Assembly: GCA_964581885.1 (NCBI GenBank)
Contig: CAZOPS010000012.1
Span: 1-20,339, forward strand
DNA from: JAYEID01 sp964581885
Lineage (GTDB): Bacteria; Patescibacteriota; WWE3; JAUXAW01; JAYEID01
DNA length: 20,339 nt
Direction: 5' to 3'
Both the position numbers and the translations under genes were made by a program. Positions 14,255 through 20,339 of the stretch are shown one piece after another (the first letter of the stretch is position 1; every line of letters begins with the position of its first letter). Under the pieces are notes generated by a model, which did not search any database, had not been told where the DNA came from, and worked only from the letters and a program-made list of their open reading frames with translations.

Positions 14255-15652
14255 TTAGTTTCCTGCCTCAATAAACAAATTTACCTGGCCCAGTCCAAGT
14301 TCTGGGTACTTTTCTAAGTTCTTTTTTACATCCTCGATTAGTTTTTTTAGTTTACTTTTGTTGTCAGTTTCAAACCGCAGAGAGAGTGCAGGAGTAGTAT
14401 GAGAAGCTCGGATTAATGCCCAAGAATTTTTGGAAAAGAATATTCTTAGTCCATCATCTTCAAAGATGTCATAATGAGGTTTGTATATACTTTTCATATC
14501 CTGAACAATATTAAATTTGCGCTGGTCAGGACAGGGAACTTTTATTTCGGGGGTGTTAAAAGTCTTGGGAAGTTTTTTGTAAAGATGGGATAAAGGGGAA
14601 TCCGTTTGTGTGGCTAGTTCAACAAGTTTAGCTGCAGCGTAGATCCCATCATCAAAACAATTGTTTTCACGGTACATAGTGTGTCCAGACAACTCACCTC
14701 CCAAAAGTATTTCCGGGTCCTTTTGCATTCTGGCTTGGAAATAGGGGTGACCGGTGCGCATCATTATGGGTACTCCTCCGGCTTTTCTAATTTCGGTTTC
14801 TAGAATCTGAGATGATTTAATATCATAAAGTATTTTCGCTCCTGGCTTTTTCTCTAGAACTTGTTTTGCTAGCAGGACTAGGGTGCGGTCGCTTTCATGG
14901 TGGTTACCCTCTTCATCAACAATTCCAAAGCGGTCTCCATCTGTATCAAAAGCTAAACCAATGTCTGCTCCTGATTTTCTTACCTTTTGTGATAGATCAA
15001 GTGTGTTTACACGAGCTTCCGGGTTAGGTGTATGGTAGGGATAGTTGCCATGGAGGTTACAGTAGAGGTTTATTACTTTTGCGCCTAAAGCGCGAAAAAT
15101 ACTAGGTGCATATTTAGACGCGGTACCATTTCCGCAATCAACAATAACCTTTACTTCTTTTCCTAAATTGAATTTTTGAGCTATTGTCTTAAGATAAAGT
15201 TCTTTCAGATCAGTATATTCAATTTTTCCCTCACCCTTCTTAAACTTCTTGGAGTAGCAAAGGTTTTTTATTTCTTCAATGTGATCTCCAAATACTGGGA
15301 GTCCTTCTTTGGTCATGAATTTTACACCGTTATACGCCGGGGGGTTATGGCTACCAGTTATTAAAGCACCGCCAGAAAACCCTTCTTTAAGAATAGCAGT
15401 TTGCACCACAGGACGAAGTGCTAAACCGCTGTCAATTACATTACAACCTGTAGAAAGTAATCCCTCGACGAAGTGGGCGGAAATTGAGTCTGAGGTAAAG
15501 CGGTTGTCGTGTCCAATAATAAGATTTCTTCCCGAAATATTTTGGATTATAGTTCCAAATGCTTTGCCAATAGTTTTGGCATCTTTCGGTTCAAAATCTC
15601 TATTTACAATTCCTCTTATGTCGTACTCTCTGAAAATATTTGGATTAAGCAT
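14255..15652 (-). CDS. manB: Phosphomannomutase / phosphoglucomutase
   Basis: Moves phosphate between C1 and C6 of mannose or glucose, supplying sugar-1-phosphates for envelope polysaccharides or draining them into glycolysis. The 465 residues show the four alpha-D-phosphohexomutase domains: FREYDIRG (7-14), phosphoserine S101 in LITGSHNPPAYNGVK, metal loop DTDGDR (236-241), sugar-binding GGELSGH (318-324) and the C-terminal phosphate loop RASHTTPALSLRFE (415-428). In that loop the usual TEP is TTP. Whether the main substrate is glucose or mannose cannot be read from sequence; pairing with glucose-6-phosphate isomerase allows either. The ATG start has a strong upstream promoter and no Shine-Dalgarno sequence. 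Confidence 0.9.
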   Translation of the reverse strand: MLNPNIFREYDIRGIVNRDFEPKDAKTIGKAFGTIIQNISGRNLIIGHDNRFTSDSISAHFVEGLLSTGCNVIDSGLALRPVVQTAILKEGFSGGALITGSHNPPAYNGVKFMTKEGLPVFGDHIEEIKNLCYSKKFKKGEGKIEYTDLKELYLKTIAQKFNLGKEVKVIVDCGNGTASKYAPSIFRALGAKVINLYCNLHGNYPYHTPNPEARVNTLDLSQKVRKSGADIGLAFDTDGDRFGIVDEEGNHHESDRTLVLLAKQVLEKKPGAKILYDIKSSQILETEIRKAGGVPIMMRTGHPYFQARMQKDPEILLGGELSGHTMYRENNCFDDGIYAAAKLVELATQTDSPLSHLYKKLPKTFNTPEIKVPCPDQRKFNIVQDMKSIYKPHYDIFEDDGLRIFFSKNSWALIRASHTTPALSLRFETDNKSKLKKLIEDVKKNLEKYPELGLGQVNLFIEAGN

Positions 15653-15664
15653 GATTCTCTAGAT

Positions 15665-15694
15665 ACTTTATTAGTTTTGTGTTAACTTTGTCAA
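15665..15694 (-). promoter_or_regulatory. Promoter of the manB-isomerase pair
   Basis: On the minus strand a perfect -35 TTGACA (15694-15689) is followed 18 bases later by TAAAGT (15670-15665). The -10 hexamer ends 12 bases before the manB ATG, so the leader would be only about five bases. It is the clearest -35 in the window. Confidence 0.55.
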
Positions 15695-15722
15695 GTTAGT
15701 CTCGGCTCTTCTTCTCAATTGT

Positions 15723-16727
15723 TTAGAACTCTAACTTTTCTTGTTGGTCCTCTTCTTTTTTGTAGCGGGCACCTATATGTTTAAAAGCTTTTTCTGTTGC
15801 AATTCGCCCCTGCGAGGTTTTTTTAATAAACCCACATTGGATTAGATAGGGTTCTATCACTTCTTCAATTGTTCCTTCATCTTCAGACAAGGCGGCAGAA
15901 AGGGTCTTTATTCCAACCGGACCTCCCACAAATTTGTTGCAAATAACACTTAAGAATTTACAGTCTTCTCTTGTTAATCCGTGGTGATCTACTCCGTGAA
16001 GTGTAAGTGCCTCTTTAACTATTGGCAAGTTTATCATATTTTGCTTCTTAACTTGCGCATAGTCTCTGACCCGTTTCAACAGTCTGTTTGCAATTCGCGG
16101 GGTTCCCCTACTTCTTTTTGCAATTTCCTTGGCACTTTCTTTTTTCATATCTATTTCTAAAATTTCACAAGATCTTAGTACAATTTTAGTAAGCTCATCT
16201 TCGGTATAGAACCGAAGTCGGTGTAAGGCACCGAAGCGGTCGCGTAGAGGCGAACTCATCAGCCCAATTCGGGTAGTTGCACCAATAAGTGTGAATTTTG
16301 GTAAGTCTAATCTTACACTTCGCGCTGATGGCCCTTTTCCAATAACAATGTCCAAAGCAAAGTCTTCCATTGCGGGATAGAGGACTTCTTCTACAATTTT
16401 GCTAAGCCTGTGGATTTCGTCAATGAAGAGGATGTCGTGAGGAGATAGGTTAGTAAGAATGGCAGCAAGTTCCCCCGCGCGTTCAATTGCAGGTCCGGAA
16501 GTAATTCGAACATTTACTCCTGTTTCATTTCCTAACACCTGTGCAAGAGTAGTTTTTCCCAGACCAGGAGGACCGTAAAAGAGGATATGCTCCATGGCCT
16601 CATTTCTTTTTTGTGCTGCTTCTAAAAATACCTTAAGCTTATCCTTGAGCTTTTCTTGACCGGGAAAATCTACAAAAGTTTTGGGGCGTAGTGTTTTGTC
16701 TAGAGATTCTTCCTCTTTTTCTGACAT
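15723..16727 (-). CDS. ruvB: Holliday junction branch migration ATPase RuvB
   Basis: The hexameric motor that drives branch migration of Holliday junctions together with RuvA and RuvC. The 334 residues are the normal length. Seen are DFPGQEKLKDKL (20-31), Walker A GPPGLGKT (52-59), SGPAIERAGELAAILTNL, Walker B with DEIH (103-106), IGKGPSARSVRLDLP, sensor 1 IGATTR, SPLRDRFG with the arginine finger region, sensor 2 RGTPRIANRLLKR, and the C-terminal winged helix (GGPVGIKTLSAALSE, EPYLIQCGFI, GRIAT). It is transcribed away from ruvC-ruvA across a 54-base shared gap, so the complete RuvABC set lies in one locus. No Shine-Dalgarno sequence is present. Confidence 0.97.
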   Translation of the reverse strand: MSEKEEESLDKTLRPKTFVDFPGQEKLKDKLKVFLEAAQKRNEAMEHILFYGPPGLGKTTLAQVLGNETGVNVRITSGPAIERAGELAAILTNLSPHDILFIDEIHRLSKIVEEVLYPAMEDFALDIVIGKGPSARSVRLDLPKFTLIGATTRIGLMSSPLRDRFGALHRLRFYTEDELTKIVLRSCEILEIDMKKESAKEIAKRSRGTPRIANRLLKRVRDYAQVKKQNMINLPIVKEALTLHGVDHHGLTREDCKFLSVICNKFVGGPVGIKTLSAALSEDEGTIEEVIEPYLIQCGFIKKTSQGRIATEKAFKHIGARYKKEEDQQEKLEF

Positions 16728-16731
16728 TAAA

Positions 16732-16737
16732 ATTATA
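16732..16737 (-). promoter_or_regulatory. -10 box of ruvB
   Basis: On the minus strand TATAAT is followed by TTTA and then the ruvB ATG. Only four bases separate the hexamer from the start codon, so transcription from this box would begin at about the start codon and give a leaderless mRNA. No good -35 is visible. Confidence 0.45.
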
Positions 16738-16766
16738 GTATCAAAAATTAGCTAAATTTTCATACG

Positions 16767-16775
16767 TGTTAAGAT
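16767..16775 (+). promoter_or_regulatory. Extended -10 promoter of ruvC-ruvA
   Basis: TGTTAAGAT is an extended -10 (TG-n-TAAGAT). The A of the ruvC ATG is the seventh base after the hexamer, the usual position for a transcription start. This points to a leaderless ruvC mRNA. Confidence 0.5.
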
Positions 16776-16781
16776 ACAATT

Positions 16782-17309
16782 ATGAAAGTTTTAGGAATTG
16801 ATCCTGGTTTGGCAAATACGGGTTGGGGTATTATTCAGCAATCAGCTGACAGCAATCAGCGTCCAGCCGGAAATGGATATTGGGAAGTGGTTGAATATGG
16901 AAATATTGCAACTGATGCAAGTAATACTACTGCAGAACGGTTAAGTACAATTTATGCAGAAATTTCACAGGTGATAAAGAAGTATGCTCCCGATATAGTA
17001 GCGGTAGAAGAGCTGTTTTTTGGTATTAATGCCAAATCTGCTCTCAAAGTAGGTGAAGCTCGTGGTGCTGTTATTTTAGCCGCAGGAGATGCTAAATTAG
17101 AAGTGAAAGAGTATACAGCTACTGAAATTAAAGTGGCATTAACAAGTTATGGGCAAGCAAACAAAGAACAGGTACAGAGGATGGTAAAAAGATTTCTTAA
17201 TCTTTCTAAGGTGCCTGAGCCGGATCATGCTGCAGATGCATTGGCTTGTGCTTATTGTTATGCTGTGAGTAATGGGGATTTAAACTCTTCGTATTGTTCT
17301 GAAAAATGA
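16782..17309 (+). CDS. ruvC: Crossover junction endodeoxyribonuclease RuvC
   Basis: Cuts Holliday junctions symmetrically after RuvAB migration. At 175 residues it has the four catalytic acids of the RNase-H-like fold: D7 in GIDPGLANTGWG, E76 in VEELFF, and H149 and D152 in PDHAADALACAY; KSALKVGEARGA (85-96) is also typical. Residues about 20-33 form an insertion of roughly ten residues relative to typical RuvC, encoded by DNA with a direct repeat (CAGCAATCAGC at 16836-16846 and 16850-16860). The insertion lies in a surface loop between the first two strands and should not touch the active site. The stop overlaps the ruvA start by four bases, a sign of coupled translation. Confidence 0.96.
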   Translation: MKVLGIDPGLANTGWGIIQQSADSNQRPAGNGYWEVVEYGNIATDASNTTAERLSTIYAEISQVIKKYAPDIVAVEELFFGINAKSALKVGEARGAVILAAGDAKLEVKEYTATEIKVALTSYGQANKEQVQRMVKRFLNLSKVPEPDHAADALACAYCYAVSNGDLNSSYCSEK

Positions 17310-17872
17310 TTGGAAGTTTACACGGAACTGTTTCTCATAAATCTGAAAATGCGATTATTGTTTTAGTAAACGGTGTTGGTTATACCGTTGTAGTTCCGGT
17401 GAGTATTATTTCAAACTATTCTGTGGGAGAAGAAGTTGAAATCTATACATATCTCTATGTTCGAGAAGATGTGTTTGAGCTGTACGGTTTTTCAGATTTA
17501 GAGGGTATGGAAATTTTCAAGTTACTTATTTCTGTTTCTGGTGTGGGTCCTAAAACAGCTATGGGTGTTCTGTCTCAAGCTAACCCTAGCGAAATCAAAG
17601 ATGCTGTTGCTAAGGCAGACAAAACAGTCTTTTCAGCAGTATCTGGGATTGGAAAAAAGACTGCCGGCCGGATTATTTTGGAACTCCAGTCTAAGATTGG
17701 AGAGTTGGAAGAATTGGATCTTAGCAAAGAACCAGAAAAAGAAGAAACAGTTGAAGCTCTCAGAAGCTTAGGGTACAAAAAGAGTGAAGCAATTGAAGCT
17801 TTGAAAGATGTTGACAGTAGCCTGACAACTGAAGAACAGCTCCAAGAGGCGTTAAAGAATTTGGGTAGGTAA
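17306..17872 (+). CDS. ruvA: Holliday junction DNA-binding protein RuvA
   Basis: A tetramer that holds the four-way junction and loads RuvB. The 188 residues are close to normal length. An N-terminal OB-fold (1-62; MIGSLHGTV, NGVGYTV, YTYLYVREDVFELYGF) is followed by two helix-hairpin-helix motifs (SVSGVGPKTA about 76-85 and AVSGIGKKTAGRIILEL about 110-126), an acidic linker rich in E, K and L (about 130-148) and the RuvB-interacting C-terminal domain (ALRSLGYKKSEAIEAL). It starts at the ATGA overlap with ruvC and is not preceded by a Shine-Dalgarno sequence. Confidence 0.97.
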   Translation: MIGSLHGTVSHKSENAIIVLVNGVGYTVVVPVSIISNYSVGEEVEIYTYLYVREDVFELYGFSDLEGMEIFKLLISVSGVGPKTAMGVLSQANPSEIKDAVAKADKTVFSAVSGIGKKTAGRIILELQSKIGELEELDLSKEPEKEETVEALRSLGYKKSEAIEALKDVDSSLTTEEQLQEALKNLGR

Positions 17873-17894
17873 GAAAGCTTGGCGAGGATAAAAG

Positions 17895-17907
17895 AGAGGA
17901 TTCCTCT
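17895..17907. terminator. Possible bidirectional terminator between ruvA and iscU
   Basis: AGAGG (17895-17899) pairs with CCTCT (17903-17907) across a three-base loop, with A-rich DNA on the left and TTAATTA on the right, in the 59-base gap between two converging genes. The stem is short and the T tract poor, so it would be weak. The rest of the gap is a loosely periodic string of TTAC/GATTA words. Confidence 0.3.
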
Positions 17908-17931
17908 TAATTACTAGTTACCAGTTACTGA

Positions 17932-18327
17932 TTATCGATTACCCTCTCTATATTTCTTAATTGCCTTTTTTACAGCATCTGCAGCAAGCACAGAGCAATG
18001 GGTTTTAGCTGAGGGCAAGCCTCCCAAAGCTTCAGTAACACTTTTGTTGGTTAATTCTTCTGCCTCTTTTAGAGGCTTTCCTTTTACCATTTCAGTAGCG
18101 ATAGAAGATGTGGCGATAGCTGCTCCACAACCTAGTGTCTTAAATTTAATATCTTCGATATAGTCCTCTCCGTTCCTATCCCCTACTTTTATATACATTT
18201 CCATTACATCTCCGCAAACAGGATTACCCACCCGAGAAACAGCATCTGGGTTTTCAATAGTTCCCATATTTCGCGGGTTAAAGAAATGGTCCATCACTTT
18301 GTCAGAATATAAAGTTTCTATGCTCAT
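17932..18327 (-). CDS. iscU: Iron-sulfur cluster scaffold protein, IscU/NifU-N type
   Basis: Assembles nascent Fe-S clusters on three cysteines, with sulfur delivered by the cysteine desulfurase encoded just upstream. It has 131 residues from the ATG at 18327. A TTG five codons further upstream overlaps the -10 box and is unlikely to be the start. Cluster ligands are C38 with D40 in GNPVCGDVM, C67 in TLGCGAAIATSS and C111 in KTHCSVLAADA; YSDKVMDHFFNPRNMG is the typical N-terminus. The usual chaperone-binding LPPVK of IscU is replaced by GGLPSAK, and no hscA, hscB or fdx genes are present. It resembles the simpler IscU of minimal systems. Confidence 0.93.
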   Translation of the reverse strand: MSIETLYSDKVMDHFFNPRNMGTIENPDAVSRVGNPVCGDVMEMYIKVGDRNGEDYIEDIKFKTLGCGAAIATSSIATEMVKGKPLKEAEELTNKSVTEALGGLPSAKTHCSVLAADAVKKAIKKYREGNR

Positions 18328-18341
18328 AATTTGTTTTGACA

Positions 18342-18350
18342 ATTATACCA
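18342..18350 (-). promoter_or_regulatory. Extended -10 promoter of iscU
   Basis: On the minus strand TGGTATAAT is a perfect extended -10. Its hexamer ends 14 bases before the ATG at 18327, leaving a leader of about seven bases. This allows iscU to be transcribed separately from iscS. Confidence 0.55.
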
Positions 18351-18355
18351 TTTGA

Positions 18356-18374
18356 AAGCAGCCGTTTGCTGCTT
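18356..18374. terminator. Hairpin between iscS and iscU
   Basis: AAGCAGC (18356-18362) pairs with GCTGCTT (18368-18374) around a five-base loop. On the plus strand it is followed by a T-rich tract; on the minus strand, the direction of iscS, the bases after it are not T-rich. It may act as a weak terminator or attenuator between iscS and the separate iscU promoter. Confidence 0.4.
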
Positions 18375-18388
18375 CATTTTCTTTATCT

Positions 18389-19609
18389 TTATTTTTTATC
18401 CTTTTTTAAACTTTCTGGTGACATCTCTTGCAATTTATCAATTATTGGCGGCAGTTTTTCTAGAACATAATTAACTTCCTTTTCAGTGTTGTACTTACCG
18501 AGCGAAAGCCGCAGGGAAGCATGTGCTACTTCTTGTGGGACACCCATTGCTAAAAGAACGTGTGAAGGTTCAAGCTCTCCTGAAGTACAGGCCGAGCCAC
18601 TGGTACTTGCGATTCCTTCTCGGTCAAGTAGAAGAATCATTGCTTCTCCTTCTGCACCTTCAAATACAAAACTGGCAATGTGTGGTGCTCTTTTTTTTGG
18701 GTGTCCAGTTAATTTTGCGCCGGGTATTTTTTCCAGCACACCCGAAATTAGTTTTTGTCTAAGTTTTTCTACTTTTTTGCGGTTTTTCTTCCTTTCCTTT
18801 TCTGCAATCTCAATTGCTTTCCCTAGTCCTACTATATACGGCACATTTTCAGTACCTGCTCGGAGTTGATATTCCTGCGCACCTCCATGTATTTGTGGTG
18901 TTAATTTTGTCCCTTCTTTTATGTATAAGGCGCCAATCCCTTTTGGTCCGTGAAACTTATGGGCAGAAAGGCTGAGCAAATCGATTTCGAGTTTTTGAAC
19001 ATCAACATCAAAATATTCAATTGCCTGTACTGCATCGGTGTGGAAAATTATTTTATTGTTAGCTTTTGATTGGTTCTTGTTGATTACTTTGGAGATTTCT
19101 TTGATTGGTTCTATTGTTCCTACTTCATTGTTTACGTACATAACCGAAACAAGTACAGTTTCTTTTTTGATCAAGTTTTTGACTTGCTGAGGATTTACCA
19201 AGCCGTGCTCGTCTACGTCTAGCCAGGAAACTTCTACCTTTCCTGTTTTTTCCAAATACTTGACTGTGTCTAATACACAGTGATGTTCAATAGGAGAAAC
19301 AATAAGGTGGGGCTTTGCTTTTTCATTTTTTCGGTGCTTAGAGTTTTGGGCTACGTACTCTACCACACCTTTTAAAGCAAGGTTATTTGCTTCTGTGGCG
19401 CAGGATGTGAAGATTATTTCTGAAGCCTTTTCTGCACCTAGAGCGTTAGCTACTTTTTCACGGGCTTTATCTACAGCAACCCGTGCTTCTTGGCCCCAGG
19501 AATGTAAAGAATTGGGGTTTCCGTAGATTTCTGTGAAGTATGCTTTCATTGTTTTTGAAACGCGAGGATCCACTTTGGTGGTTGCTGAATTGTCCATGTA
19601 TACTTGCAT
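18389..19609 (-). CDS. iscS: Cysteine desulfurase, IscS/NifS family
   Basis: A pyridoxal-phosphate enzyme that takes sulfur from cysteine as a persulfide and passes it to IscU for Fe-S clusters and often to tRNA thiolation. At 406 residues it has MDNSATTKVDP (5-15), TSCATEANNLAL (68-79), H109 in SPIEHHCVL, D192 in FHTDAVQA, the Schiff-base lysine K218 in LSAHKFHGPKG, RAGTENV (250-256) and the active-site loop with C341 in STSGSACTSGELEPSHVL. The long active-site loop indicates the IscS/NifS group rather than SufS. It is the first gene of the iscS-iscU pair and has its own promoter. No Shine-Dalgarno sequence is present. Confidence 0.95.
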   Translation of the reverse strand: MQVYMDNSATTKVDPRVSKTMKAYFTEIYGNPNSLHSWGQEARVAVDKAREKVANALGAEKASEIIFTSCATEANNLALKGVVEYVAQNSKHRKNEKAKPHLIVSPIEHHCVLDTVKYLEKTGKVEVSWLDVDEHGLVNPQQVKNLIKKETVLVSVMYVNNEVGTIEPIKEISKVINKNQSKANNKIIFHTDAVQAIEYFDVDVQKLEIDLLSLSAHKFHGPKGIGALYIKEGTKLTPQIHGGAQEYQLRAGTENVPYIVGLGKAIEIAEKERKKNRKKVEKLRQKLISGVLEKIPGAKLTGHPKKRAPHIASFVFEGAEGEAMILLLDREGIASTSGSACTSGELEPSHVLLAMGVPQEVAHASLRLSLGKYNTEKEVNYVLEKLPPIIDKLQEMSPESLKKDKK

Positions 19610-19618
19610 AACGTATGT

Positions 19619-19627
19619 ATTTTAACA
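19619..19627 (-). promoter_or_regulatory. Extended -10 promoter of iscS
   Basis: On the minus strand TGTTAAAAT is an extended -10 (TG-n-TAAAAT) whose hexamer ends nine bases before the iscS ATG, giving a leader of only a few bases. The -35 region has TTTATT at a 17-base spacing, which is poor. Confidence 0.45.
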
Positions 19628-19791
19628 TGTTGAAGTAAGCCAATAAATAAGTCGTTGTGATTTGATTAAGCGGTAAGCGGTTTGCGGATAGCGTCTTACT
19701 AGCTTAACGGCACTGGCAATGCGTTGATTACTTTGGTAAACTAATGGTAGCTAAGCCCTGCAGTCCAGCGCCAACTACAGTTGGTCTTTAA
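19628..19791. other. Intergenic region between iscS and tRNA-Cys
   Basis: These bases hold no gene. There is a stuttered word (AAGCGGTAAGCGGT near 19670) and a small hairpin CCAAC-TACA-GTTGG (19771-19784) just before tRNA-Cys. GCTTA near 19702 can pair with TAAGC near 19752. I could not fit these into a known RNA or a clear promoter for the tRNA. Confidence 0.3.
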
Positions 19792-19866
19792 GGCGTGGTG
19801 GCGAAGTGGAAACGCCGCGGTCTGCAAAACCGCAATGCGAGGGTTCGATTCCCTCCCGCGCCTCCA
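19792..19866 (+). tRNA. tRNA-Cys (anticodon GCA)
   Basis: The acceptor stem GGCGTGG pairs with CCGCGCC (one G-T pair). The D arm is GCG/CGC, and the anticodon stem GCGGT/ACCGC holds the loop CTGCAAA, giving GCA (cysteine). The T arm GAGGG-TTCGATT-CCCTC is normal, the discriminator is T and CCA is encoded. All standard elements are intact. Confidence 0.95.
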
Positions 19867-20171
19867 AAAGCCATCAAGTAGCATTACACTTAGTGGAAAG
19901 ACAGGGGTGCGAGTCCCCGCGTACCCATATGGAGGACAGTTGCACGGTCACCTCCTGCGGCTGTTCCGGGTAGTGCTTGGCATGCTAGTGGCTTGTGCGG
20001 CCCCCTTTGTGGGCTGCCCCGGGTCTTTGACCCCGCCTGCTAACCTCGCCGAGCACTACCAAACCTTGATGGGTGTGGCTTGCTGTTTCTTTGTTATAGC
20101 ATCAAGTATGGTTTTTTACCCTGAACCCAATGTGGTTCGGGGCGAATCCTGCCACTCATCTTGGTTGAATT
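19867..20171 (+). ncRNA. Candidate structured RNA, family not recognised
   Basis: This 305-base gap between two tRNA genes is visibly richer in G+C than the surrounding coding DNA and holds strong stems. The main one is a 13-pair helix, 19969-19981 with 20048-20060 (12 Watson-Crick pairs and one G-T), enclosing the hairpins 19997-20003/20011-20017 and 20021-20025/20029-20033. Flanking helices are GGAGG/CCTCC (19931-19935 with 19951-19955) and a nine-pair hairpin 20119-20127/20134-20142. It lacks the signature sequences of RNase P RNA, tmRNA, SRP RNA or 6S RNA that I know. Bases 19901-19915 and 20134-20154 vaguely resemble decayed T arms, so tRNA remnants are an alternative. The strand is uncertain; plus is chosen from the flanking tRNAs and the plus-strand terminator. 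Confidence 0.45.
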
Positions 20172-20248
20172 GCGCCTGTAGCTCAGTTGGCTAGAGCGTT
20201 CCTGAGATTGAATCAGGAAGGTCGAGAGTTCAAGTCTCTCCAGGCGCT
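20172..20248 (+). tRNA. Aberrant tRNA-like gene with a seven-pair anticodon stem
   Basis: The acceptor GCGCCTG/CAGGCGC, D stem GCTC/GAGC and T arm GAGAG-TTCAAGT-CTCTC are perfect and intact. The anticodon arm is 21 bases instead of 17: TTCCTGA (20199-20205) pairs fully with TCAGGAA (20213-20219) around GATTGAA. If that loop is used the anticodon is TTG (glutamine), but base 33 is A instead of the nearly universal U. Reading the loop one base on gives U33 with TGA. The variable loop has only four bases. Unlike the other tRNAs here, no CCA is encoded (TTTC follows). Body identity elements look Arg-like. It may be a tRNA with an unusual role, a decaying gene or a tRNA mimic. Confidence 0.6.
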
Positions 20249-20255
20249 TTCTAAT

Positions 20256-20315
20256 GGAGCTGATAGTCTTGTGCAAGTTCAATTGTACGAGAGGATTCAG
20301 CTCCTTCTTTTTTTT
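20256..20315 (+). terminator. Long intrinsic terminator
   Basis: GGAGCTGA (20256-20263) pairs perfectly with TCAGCTCC (20297-20304). Inside, TCTTGTGCAA (20267-20276) pairs over ten positions, with two G-T pairs, with TTGTACGAGA (20283-20292) around a six-base loop. A tract of T with one C (20305-20315) follows. This is a strong Rho-independent terminator on the plus strand and closes the tRNA/structured-RNA transcript. Confidence 0.8.
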
Positions 20316-20339
20316 AATATTTAGAACTTAGGACTATAT

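Noticed and set aside
19985..20010. Resemblance of the minus strand to the 16S rRNA segment GGGGGCCCGCACAAG
   Set aside because: The match is short and imperfect, the flanking rRNA sequence is absent and the stretch is explained by its own hairpins.
19867..20171. RNase P RNA, tmRNA or SRP RNA
   Set aside because: I looked for GAGGAAAGTC, the tmRNA tRNA-like ends and the SRP GGTC-CGGAAGGAAGCAG core on both strands and did not see them.
19781..20194. Open frame of 137 codons on the plus strand
   Set aside because: It runs through tRNA-Cys and the stem-rich region, is Cys/Pro/Gly-rich in an odd way and matches no family; a by-product of G+C-rich structured DNA.

Overview
The window looks like a piece of a small, AT-rich bacterial chromosome, most likely from the Candidate Phyla Radiation (Patescibacteria). 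The reasons are very short intergenic gaps, no recognisable Shine-Dalgarno sequence before any of the 16 protein genes, and a stripped-down metabolism in which some steps use archaeal-type enzymes (short-form triosephosphate isomerase, cupin glucose-6-phosphate isomerase). The lineage is an inference from gene content. No rRNA or ribosomal protein is present to confirm it.

Layout. 1-884: a tRNA cluster (3' end of a probable tRNA-Leu, tRNA-Thr(CGU), tRNA-Arg(UCU)) embedded in hairpin-rich repeats that start right after the tRNA CCA ends. 885-1538: triosephosphate isomerase. 1545-3586 (minus): an envelope block with a holin-like membrane protein, SecG and a family-5 solute-binding protein. 3664-5607: a secreted, membrane-anchored transglutaminase-like protein. 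5671-6390: RsmI, overlapping tail-to-tail with acetate kinase. 6377-13516 (minus): energy metabolism in the transcription order ppsA, eno, gpmI, pduL, ackA, which can carry 3-phosphoglycerate to pyruvate and acetyl-CoA to acetate with ATP gain. 13705-15652 (minus): phosphomannomutase/phosphoglucomutase followed by cupin glucose-6-phosphate isomerase, for hexose phosphate interconversion. 15723-17872: Holliday-junction genes, with ruvB divergent from an overlapping ruvC-ruvA pair. 17932-19609 (minus): iscS and iscU for Fe-S cluster assembly. 19610-20339: tRNA-Cys, a G+C-rich stretch with strong stems that looks like a structured RNA, an aberrant tRNA-like gene and a long terminator hairpin.

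Regulation. Several promoters are readable as extended -10 elements (TG-n-TATAAT-like). At ruvC, ruvB, the transglutaminase gene, iscS and manB the -10 box lies so close to the ATG that the mRNA would be leaderless or nearly so. This fits the absence of Shine-Dalgarno motifs.

I found no phage, transposase, CRISPR or defence genes. The least explained parts are non-coding: the repeats attached to tRNA ends (33-884), the stem-rich stretch 19867-20171 and the tRNA-like gene with a seven-pair anticodon stem. The protein genes are mostly housekeeping, with a few substitutions at normally conserved positions in enolase and acetate kinase.
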